From NCBI GenBank assembly GCA_002724505.1, contig PBOV01000103.1, forward strand, positions 5,298 through 10,717: 5,420 nt of DNA, given 5' to 3'. Below, in pieces: positions 1 to 5,420 of this stretch; the first letter of the stretch is position 1; each line of letters opens with the position of its first letter. Both the position numbers and the translations under genes were made by a program. The notes under the pieces were generated by a model. It saw only the letters and a list, made by a program, of their open reading frames with translations, made no database searches and had not been told where the DNA came from. Source of the DNA: Rhodospirillaceae bacterium. Its GTDB lineage: Bacteria; Pseudomonadota; Alphaproteobacteria; MPNO01; UBA2964.

Positions 1-705
1 GAAGAACAGGAGCAATACTCCCAAGTAATTGCAGCGGACGATATAGCAGCTGTCATGCGTCATGCTAGTATTAAACAGGCACATATTGTTGGTATTTCAA
101 TGGGCGGCTTTGCGGTTCTGCACTTCGGTATGAGGTATGCAGAAATGGCTAAGTCATTAACGGTAGCGGCTTGCGGTTATGGTGCTTCTTATGACCAGCG
201 CGAGCAATATGCCGCTGATTCAGAAATTCTGGCAGCGGAATATGGAAAGATAGGAGCGGCGGCCATGGCAAAAATGTATGCCAATGGCGCTTTCCGACAG
301 CCATTTAAAAACAAGGATCCAGCGGGTTGGGCGGAATTTCGGGATACTTTGGCTGAACATTCTGCAAAAGGTGCAGCATTGACAATGCGGGGGGTTCAGA
401 AGCGGCGCCCCAGCCTTTATGATTTAGAAAACAAATTACAAAAAATTAAGATCCCAACGCTAATCGTTAGCGGTGATGAAGATGATTGGTGCCTAGAGCC
501 TAGTCTCTATCTTAAACGCACGATCCCGGCTTCAGGGCTTTGGATTGTTCCTAAAACCGGTCACACGATTAATCTTGAAGAACCCGCGGCATTTAATATG
601 CAGCTATCGGAGTTTTTTGTGATGGTTGAATCTAAACGTTGGCCTGAACGGCCCAAAGTTGAAGGTGCGTCAGCTTTGTTGTCAGGTCTAGAAAGAGACA
701 ACTAA
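1..705 (+). CDS. Alpha/beta-fold hydrolase, 5'-truncated by window edge
   Basis: The frame is open from base 1 to the TAA at 703-705 (234 codons), so the ATG at 55 is internal and the true start lies upstream of the window. Seen: a nucleophile elbow G-I-S-M-G-G with Ser at codon 33 (bases 97-99); an acid region S-G-D-E-D-D, of which the third acidic residue (about codon 161) best fits the GxxD position; and K-T-G-H-T-I-N-L-E-E-P with the catalytic His at codon 188 (562-564). The triad order and the final GHxxNLEEP motif are typical of alpha/beta hydrolases resembling 3-oxoadipate enol-lactonases. The missing part should hold the first strands and the oxyanion HG motif. After the last core helix there is a polar tail of about 25 residues. 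It is probably a cytosolic hydrolase of an ester, lactone, amide or C-C bond; the substrate cannot be told. The gene converges on the flavin monooxygenase with overlapping stops, and no terminator is visible between them. Confidence 0.9.
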   Translation, partial: EEQEQYSQVIAADDIAAVMRHASIKQAHIVGISMGGFAVLHFGMRYAEMAKSLTVAACGYGASYDQREQYAADSEILAAEYGKIGAAAMAKMYANGAFRQPFKNKDPAGWAEFRDTLAEHSAKGAALTMRGVQKRRPSLYDLENKLQKIKIPTLIVSGDEDDWCLEPSLYLKRTIPASGLWIVPKTGHTINLEEPAAFNMQLSEFFVMVESKRWPERPKVEGASALLSGLERDN

Positions 706-1832
706 ACAGATACTGGTTTCGGCGCGCGCTGGCCCGCTTGTTCCATAAGGGGCATAACCTTTTCAATCCAATGCTGGCATTCATTCTGGTAGTCAACCCA
801 AGATATGAGAATTCCATCGATATCCATCTTTATTAAGTCATTCATATCATCGACGATTTTCTCAGGCGTACCGATCAGTGGATAGCCGCCATGGCCGCCG
901 ATAAAGTGCCGGCGAAATTGGTCAAGAACGTCAGCTGGAAGAGTTTCCGACTGCATCCCAAAAATTTCCAACAAATTGTTCACTGCGATGTAATCCCCCT
1001 TTTCGACAATATAATGTTCAGCGTAGTCTCGAGCTTCTTTTTCCGTATCACGACAAACAACATAGGCGTGGATCCATACCTGAATATCCCGCCCTGCATT
1101 TTTAGCCATACCTTTTAAATGTTTTATTTGTGCTGTGCCTCCCTCAAGGTCACGTTCCTTTAGCAAGACAAAATTCATATCGGCCTGGGTCGCCGCGAAT
1201 TTTTGCCCGGCTGGTGAACCCCCCGCATTCATGACGGGTGGCATTGGTTTTTGTATCGGTTTTGGCTCGCTCCATACCGCTTTCGATTGAAACCATTGCC
1301 CATTGAAATCGAACTCGCCTTCCGTCGTCCAGATTTTGCGAACAAAATTTAGCCATTCCGCAGCATACTCGTATCGCACTTCATGTTCGTTCCAAGTGGC
1401 ATCAAACATTTCAAACTCATTTTTGAACCACCCACAAACCACGTTAAAGGCAAACCGACCGCGGGATATATGGTCGATGGTCGAGCATTGTTTCGCTGCC
1501 GCGACAGGATGAATAAGAGGAACGTGGGCAGTTGAGAAAATACAACTATATTCTGTAATCGCGGAAACTGCTGCCGCCCAGTTAAAGGTCTCAAAGGTTC
1601 GGTTATTAAAATTTGTGGCGCCGCCATAGCCTTTCCAGCGGGCGACGGGGAGTAGGACTTCAAACCCAGCATTATCTGCCATTGTTACGACTTCTTCAGT
1701 CTGAGGCCAAGTCATGTCCCAAGTGTTTTCGGCTGTGGTTATTGTGGAACCATGCGAACAGTTCATCGCAATAATACCAATTTTCATCTGATTATTGTTA
1801 AGAAGCGGATTTAACTTGGTACTAGATGTCAT
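702..1832 (-). CDS. LLM class (luciferase-like) flavin-dependent monooxygenase, RutA/SsuD-related
   Basis: This 376-residue protein has the length and motif order of single-domain bacterial-luciferase-fold (TIM barrel) enzymes that use reduced FMN from a separate reductase to oxygenate small substrates. Seen: M-K-I-G strand at 16-19; A-R-W-K-G-Y-G-G at 64-71; T-I-D-H-I-S-R-G-R-F at 118-127 followed by N-V-V-C-G-W at 130-135, closely resembling the RutA pattern; a probable FMN-phosphate segment N-A-G-G-S-P-A-G at 202-209; and P-L-I-G-T-P-E-K at 318-325. It is nearer to RutA and alkanesulfonate monooxygenases than to LuxA. RutA identity is not claimed: no other rut gene and no flavin reductase is present. 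Start choice: ATG at 1832 keeps an N-P-L-L-N-N-N stretch (8-14) that I recall in relatives just before the first strand. The alternative ATG at 1787 (M16) has no Shine-Dalgarno sequence. Upstream of 1832 only AAGG at 1850-1847 is seen, 14 nt away. The substrate is unknown. Confidence 0.9.
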   Translation of the reverse strand: MTSSTKLNPLLNNNQMKIGIIAMNCSHGSTITTAENTWDMTWPQTEEVVTMADNAGFEVLLPVARWKGYGGATNFNNRTFETFNWAAAVSAITEYSCIFSTAHVPLIHPVAAAKQCSTIDHISRGRFAFNVVCGWFKNEFEMFDATWNEHEVRYEYAAEWLNFVRKIWTTEGEFDFNGQWFQSKAVWSEPKPIQKPMPPVMNAGGSPAGQKFAATQADMNFVLLKERDLEGGTAQIKHLKGMAKNAGRDIQVWIHAYVVCRDTEKEARDYAEHYIVEKGDYIAVNNLLEIFGMQSETLPADVLDQFRRHFIGGHGGYPLIGTPEKIVDDMNDLIKMDIDGILISWVDYQNECQHWIEKVMPLMEQAGQRAPKPVSV

Positions 1833-1850
1833 TGGTTTGATTTAGACCTT

Positions 1851-1880
1851 ATTATAAGTTTTTAGGTTAATATGTTTGAA
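1851..1880 (-). promoter_or_regulatory. Candidate sigma-70-type promoter for the flavin monooxygenase
   Basis: On the minus strand a perfect TATAAT (1856-1851) follows a 4/6 match to the -35 box, TTCAAA (1880-1875), with an 18-bp spacer. Transcription would begin near 1844, giving a leader of only about 11 nt before the ATG at 1832 and leaving the AAGG at 1850-1847 outside the transcript. This is a consensus match in AT-rich DNA, so chance occurrence is possible. Confidence 0.35.
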
Positions 1881-1885
1881 TTTAT

Positions 1886-1907
1886 GCACTAAACCGGAAG
1901 TTTCTGC
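1886..1907. repeat. Imperfect inverted repeat, possible operator in divergent intergenic region
   Basis: GCA-CT-AAAC (1886-1894 with its two-base insert) is mirrored by GTTT-C-TGC (1900-1907) around the centre CGGAA. The arms pair as AAAC/GTTT and GCA/TGC, with unequal unpaired bases between them. It lies almost exactly midway between the start codons at 1832 and 1950, where a regulator of both divergent units might bind. The arms are short and no known operator consensus is recognised, so the function is conjecture. Confidence 0.2.
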
Positions 1908-1949
1908 GTACAACTAGCATCGATTCAAATGCCAGTGTAATTTCAATTT

Positions 1950-3851
1950 ATGGACACTACTATTCCAACACAAGACCACCCTCGGCAAACTAGCAGAATT
2001 TACGCAAGATCATATGCCGGGCTGGATATTGATCCCGATCGTAATATCAGCGATGACGCGATTGTTTTTTGGCGCATAGTAAAACTCGCCTTTAGTAATC
2101 GCATCCGGATCGTTCTGGCAATAATTGGAATTATTGCAGCGGCCTGTTTTCAACTTATGATTCCCCAACTTCTTGGTGATGCCGTCGATGGTGCCCTGGG
2201 CCTTGTTGGAAAGGGCAGTGTATCGGCTGAAGAAGGACGTGAAGCCCTTTTTTACGCTGCTTGGCTTTTAATGGGAGCCGCGGTTTTGCGTGGGCTTTTC
2301 ACCCTGCTACACAACTATTGCGGCGAATCTATTGGTCATCTTTTAGCCTATGACTTGCGCATCGCCTTTTATGCCAAGCTGCAGCAGCTTAGCTTTTCAT
2401 TTCATGACCACGTCCATACCGGGGAATTAATCACTCGGGGTATGCTTGACCTTGAGGGTATTCGCTCGTTTATGAATACAGGACTTTTGAGAGTTTTTCT
2501 TCTTTTTATTCTTGTTGGTGTGGGGGCTTATTTATTGATCTCATCAGATTTAGTGATGGGGCTCCTTGCTCTGAGCTTTGTGCCTTTCGTTATGTGGAAG
2601 TCGGCAACTTCGCGACTAAAATTACGCGGTCTTTGGTGGGTTTTACAAGAAAAGATGGCGGTTCTTGGCCGTATCATGGATGAAAACCTGACTGGCATTC
2701 GTGTCGTGCGAGCTTTTGGCGCAGAGCCTTATGAACTTGATAAATATGGCTCTGCCTCTGAGGAAGCGCATTCACTTGCAGCGGAGCGAATAAAAACAAG
2801 AGTAGCGTCAACTACCGTGATGACCTTCGCTTACTTTATAGCCATGGGGTTAGTCCTTTGGGTCGGCGGGACGCGGGTCTTAGATGGACAAATGACCGTA
2901 GGAAAACTAACTGAATTTTTAACCTTTATGACAATTCTACAACTGCCAGTTCGTCAGCTTGGGCTTGTGGTCAACTCATTTGCGCGAACGCTGACCTGTG
3001 GCGCTCGAATGTTTGGTGTTTTGGATCTTGATCCAGTTATAGCGGATAAGCAGGGCGCACAGGATCTTTCCAATAAGATAGGGGCCGTCAAATTCGAAAA
3101 TGTCCGTTTTGCATATCCGGGCGAGGGATTGCCGACGGTTCTGAAGGACATCTCATTTGAAGTAAGCCGTGGCAAAACCTTGGGGATAGTGGGTCCACCA
3201 GGGAGTGGTAAGTCGACTATCGCACATCTATTGCCCAGATTTTATGACATTGCTGGTGGAGTGATATCGATTGATGGCATTGATATCCGTGATATCAAAC
3301 TCTCATCTCTGCGGAGCAAAGTAAGTGTTCTTTCACAGGACCCTTTTTTGTTTACCGCTTCGCTCGAGAATAACATCGCATATGGAAACCCGTGGGCAGA
3401 AGACCGAGAAATTCATAGTGCTGCGGAAATTTCACAAATCGATGGATTTGTTAATTCCTTACCGAAGGCATACGAAACTTTGGTTGGCGAGCGGGGTGTT
3501 TCGTTATCAGGAGGACAAAAACAGCGTGTCGCCATAGCACGCACCGCAATCTTAGAGCCCGAAATCCTTGTTCTTGATGACTCCACCGCGGCGATTGATG
3601 CGGGAACTGAACAACGCATCCGTCAAGCCCTAAAACAAAGGTCCCAGAGCGCTGCAACAATTATAATCTCTCACCGCCTGGGGACATTGCGTCATGCTGA
3701 TGAGATATTATTCATTGAGGACGGACTAATTATTGAAAGGGGTAGCCATGATGAACTTGTCCGGCAGCGGGGCAAGTATGCAGCCTTGTTTGCTCTACAA
3801 AGTCGTGAAGGCGATGAAAATATAGACTCGGCAGAGGAAGTGCAGGTATGA
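1950..3851 (+). CDS. ABC exporter half-transporter, degenerate-Walker-B subunit
   Basis: This 633-residue protein fuses an exporter-type membrane domain to an ATPase domain, the usual half-transporter plan (MdlA/MsbA-like, COG1132 type). A cytoplasmic N-terminus of about 50 residues precedes six likely membrane helices near 51-75, 98-120, 180-198, 200-218, 286-307 and 315-340. F-H-D-H-V-H-T-G-E-L (151-160) and the T-G-I-R-V-V-R-A-F segment (248-256) mark the intracellular loops. ATPase motifs: A-loop Tyr389, Walker A G-P-P-G-S-G-K-S-T (415-423), Q-loop Gln463, signature L-S-G-G-Q (519-523), Walker B I-L-V-L-D-D (539-544), D-loop A-A-I-D (547-550) and H-loop His575. The catalytic Glu is replaced by Asp544, as in the degenerate subunit of heterodimeric exporters. 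ATG 1950 is the only usable start: TAA at 1938-1940 is in frame and the next Met is residue 70. No Shine-Dalgarno sequence precedes it. Its stop overlaps the next gene's start, so the two products should pair in the inner membrane. The substrate is unknown. Confidence 0.95.
   Translation: MDTTIPTQDHPRQTSRIYARSYAGLDIDPDRNISDDAIVFWRIVKLAFSNRIRIVLAIIGIIAAACFQLMIPQLLGDAVDGALGLVGKGSVSAEEGREALFYAAWLLMGAAVLRGLFTLLHNYCGESIGHLLAYDLRIAFYAKLQQLSFSFHDHVHTGELITRGMLDLEGIRSFMNTGLLRVFLLFILVGVGAYLLISSDLVMGLLALSFVPFVMWKSATSRLKLRGLWWVLQEKMAVLGRIMDENLTGIRVVRAFGAEPYELDKYGSASEEAHSLAAERIKTRVASTTVMTFAYFIAMGLVLWVGGTRVLDGQMTVGKLTEFLTFMTILQLPVRQLGLVVNSFARTLTCGARMFGVLDLDPVIADKQGAQDLSNKIGAVKFENVRFAYPGEGLPTVLKDISFEVSRGKTLGIVGPPGSGKSTIAHLLPRFYDIAGGVISIDGIDIRDIKLSSLRSKVSVLSQDPFLFTASLENNIAYGNPWAEDREIHSAAEISQIDGFVNSLPKAYETLVGERGVSLSGGQKQRVAIARTAILEPEILVLDDSTAAIDAGTEQRIRQALKQRSQSAATIIISHRLGTLRHADEILFIEDGLIIERGSHDELVRQRGKYAALFALQSREGDENIDSAEEVQV
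3834..3838 (+). promoter_or_regulatory. Ribosome binding site for the second ABC subunit
   Basis: GAGGA ends 9 nt before the ATG at 3848, inside the last codons of the first transporter gene. With the ATGA overlap (3848-3851) it fixes the start of the second subunit and supports coupled translation of the pair. It is a clearer Shine-Dalgarno sequence than any before the other starts in the window. Confidence 0.75.
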
Positions 3852-5420
3852 GTTCCACTTTCCGCACCGCAGCTGATCCGAATGCCGTTCGTCCTCCCCG
3901 CGCCGTTGTTGGGTCACAAATCAGTCAAGATGAGGTGATCTTTGGTGCCGCATTTGATCGAAAAGTTGTGCGACGCTTCGCGCAATACGTGCTTCCTTAT
4001 CGTAAGACGATTTATATTGCGATGGCAGCGGTCTTGGTTTTTACAGCTGCGCAGCTTTCTATCCCCTTAGTCATTCGCTACGCCATTGACAACGCACTTA
4101 TTGCTGACGGAGGCGGGCGAGCATTATTGGTTTTAGCTGTTTCTGCATTCGTCGCGATAGTAATGGTGAACTATGCCGCAAACTATCTACAGGACAGGTT
4201 AGTGGGTTTGACCGGAGAACGGGTTATCTTTGATTTGCGCAGCGCAATGTATGCGCATCTTCAGAACGTTGCACTGACTTTTATGGACCGGACCGAAGTT
4301 GGGCGTATGATGTCGCGGCTCCAGGGTGATGTTAACTCTCTACAGGAGTTTCTCGAAAATTCTATAACAGCCTTTGGTGACCTAGTCCTCTTGTTTGGCA
4401 TCGTGATTATCATGCTTACGCTAAATTTTGAACTTGGTTTACTAACGCTTTCCGTGGTGCCTACGCTGTTTTTTGTTCGAATGATTTGGTTGCCGCGGGC
4501 GAGAATAGCATTCCGCCGGGCACGTGAGACGAATTCGATCAATAATGGGGCGTTGGCTGAAGGAATTCATTCTGTCAGGACGGTGCAAGGGATGCATCGT
4601 GAATCAGTCAACTTGGAACTCTATGCAGACAAGTCACAGGAAAATTTGCGGGCGCATCTTCGGTCGGCGAAATTTGCTCAGGTGATGGTGCCTATCGTTG
4701 ATACATTAACAGGAGCTGCCATGGCGATCGTTGTGGTTGTTGGCGGAACATTGGTTTTAGATAAGGCGCTGGACGTTGGCGTGATGGTCGCCTTTTTGTT
4801 TTATGTGCAACGTTTCTTTGATCCAATTCGCTCTCTTACGATCCAATACAGTGTAATGCAGCGCGCGATGGCGTCTGGTCAGCGGATATTTGAAGTTCTT
4901 GATGTGCCGTTGGAAATTGTTGACAAACCGAATGCCGTTAATCCTGAGGCGGTTAAAGGCAGGCTGGAATTCTGCAATGTTAATTTCGGATATCATAAAG
5001 ACCAGCCAATCCTTAAGGATCTTAGCTTCGTGGTTGAGCCTGGAGAAACTGTTGCACTTGTTGGTCCAACCGGCTCAGGTAAAACTAGTATTACGGCGCT
5101 TATAAATCGTTTTTATGACGTTTCTGGCGGAAAGATATTAATTGATGGCTTAGACGTGCGCGATTATGCCAAAGCGGCGTTAGGTAGACATGTTGCTATG
5201 GTTTTGCAGGATCCATTTCTTTTTACTGGCAGCATCTTTGAAAATATCCGGTATCATAAGACTGAGGCGACAAAGAAAGACATCGAAGAAGCATCAAAAA
5301 TTGTCGGTGCTCATGAGTTCATAATGGCCCTTCCCTTCGGATACGATACCGTCCTTGAACAGCAGGGACATAATCTTTCAATGGGGCAGCGACAATTGCT
5401 GAGCTTCGCGCGAGCGCTTG
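3848..5420 (+). CDS. ABC exporter half-transporter, second subunit, 3'-truncated by window edge
   Basis: The frame is open from ATG 3848 to the window end (524 codons plus one base); roughly 70-100 residues should be missing. A polar N-terminus of about 50 residues precedes six probable membrane helices near 52-76, 92-112, 172-191, 195-214, 280-302 and 308-330. Intracellular-loop motifs F-M-D-R-T-E-V-G-R (145-153) and S-V-R-T-V-Q-G (242-248) are present. ATPase motifs seen: A-loop Tyr382, Walker A G-P-T-G-S-G-K-T-S (406-414), Q-loop Gln454 in V-L-Q-D-P-F-L-F, and a deviant signature L-S-M-G-Q (510-514, Met512 for Gly), preceded by L-E-Q-Q-G where exporters usually have V-G-E-R-G. Walker B, D-loop and H-loop lie beyond the edge. 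The start is set by GAGGA and the ATGA overlap with the upstream half-transporter. The protein most likely forms a heterodimer with that product, supplying the deviant signature to the degenerate ATP site and its own Walker A to the consensus site. The exported substrate cannot be inferred. Confidence 0.93.
   Translation, partial: MSSTFRTAADPNAVRPPRAVVGSQISQDEVIFGAAFDRKVVRRFAQYVLPYRKTIYIAMAAVLVFTAAQLSIPLVIRYAIDNALIADGGGRALLVLAVSAFVAIVMVNYAANYLQDRLVGLTGERVIFDLRSAMYAHLQNVALTFMDRTEVGRMMSRLQGDVNSLQEFLENSITAFGDLVLLFGIVIIMLTLNFELGLLTLSVVPTLFFVRMIWLPRARIAFRRARETNSINNGALAEGIHSVRTVQGMHRESVNLELYADKSQENLRAHLRSAKFAQVMVPIVDTLTGAAMAIVVVVGGTLVLDKALDVGVMVAFLFYVQRFFDPIRSLTIQYSVMQRAMASGQRIFEVLDVPLEIVDKPNAVNPEAVKGRLEFCNVNFGYHKDQPILKDLSFVVEPGETVALVGPTGSGKTSITALINRFYDVSGGKILIDGLDVRDYAKAALGRHVAMVLQDPFLFTGSIFENIRYHKTEATKKDIEEASKIVGAHEFIMALPFGYDTVLEQQGHNLSMGQRQLLSFARAL

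Noticed and set aside
55..57. ATG at 55 as the hydrolase start
   Set aside because: It would remove the strand and helix before the nucleophile elbow. The frame stays open to base 1 with hydrolase-like residues, so the gene begins outside the window.
891..1118. Open frame on the plus strand inside the flavin monooxygenase gene
   Set aside because: It is antisense to a well-supported gene, has no recognisable domain and reads like a reverse-frame shadow.
1349..1672. 107-codon minus-strand frame overlapping the flavin monooxygenase in another frame
   Set aside because: It lies wholly inside the real gene on the same strand and shows no domain or ribosome binding site.
1785..1787. Calling the flavin monooxygenase RutA itself
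   Set aside because: The motifs are RutA-like, but the N-terminus and several segments fit a broader LLM subgroup and no other rut genes are present.
4261..4542. 93-codon minus-strand frame within the second ABC subunit
   Set aside because: It is antisense to clear transporter coding sequence, has a basic low-information composition and no motif.
1950..5420. A toxin, bacteriocin or siderophore export system
   Set aside because: There is no peptidase domain, no precursor peptide, no biosynthetic gene and no outer-membrane partner in the window, so the cargo cannot be named.
1..5420. CRISPR arrays, tRNA or rRNA genes, transposon ends, riboswitches
   Set aside because: By eye there are no regularly spaced repeats, cloverleaf-like segments, transposase motifs or long structured leaders. 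Coding sequence fills almost the whole window.

Overview
The window (5420 bp, intermediate G+C judged by eye, not computed) holds four protein genes packed almost without gaps. There is no sign of RNA genes, CRISPR arrays, insertion sequences or phage. The compact layout, the protein families and the style of the sequences suggest a Gram-negative bacterium. An alphaproteobacterium of moderate G+C, perhaps marine, is my best guess, but no taxonomic marker is present and this is weakly supported.

Left part (1-1832): the 3' part of an alpha/beta-hydrolase gene runs rightward off the left edge. It meets tail to tail a leftward gene for a luciferase-like (LLM class) flavin-dependent monooxygenase related to RutA and alkanesulfonate monooxygenases. 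The two stop codons overlap by four bases (702-705). A flavin monooxygenase beside an alpha/beta hydrolase is a combination seen in catabolic loci, for example RutA and RutD in pyrimidine breakdown. The two may act on the same or consecutive substrates, but they are not co-transcribed and no substrate can be read from the sequence.

Middle (1833-1949): a 117-bp AT-rich divergent intergenic region separates the monooxygenase from the transporter genes. It carries a perfect TATAAT facing the monooxygenase, an imperfect inverted repeat near its centre and a possible -10 element just before the first transporter gene.

Right part (1950-5420): two consecutive ABC-exporter half-transporters (membrane domain fused to ATPase domain) are joined by an ATGA overlap, so they are very probably translationally coupled and form a heterodimer. 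The first has a canonical LSGGQ signature but Asp instead of the catalytic Glu after Walker B. The second, cut by the right edge before its Walker B, has a deviant signature (LSMGQ). Together these give one degenerate and one consensus ATP site, as in TM287/288-type heterodimeric exporters. The exported substrate is unknown. I found no convincing new system; the most interesting points are the asymmetric exporter and the regulatory organisation of the divergent region.
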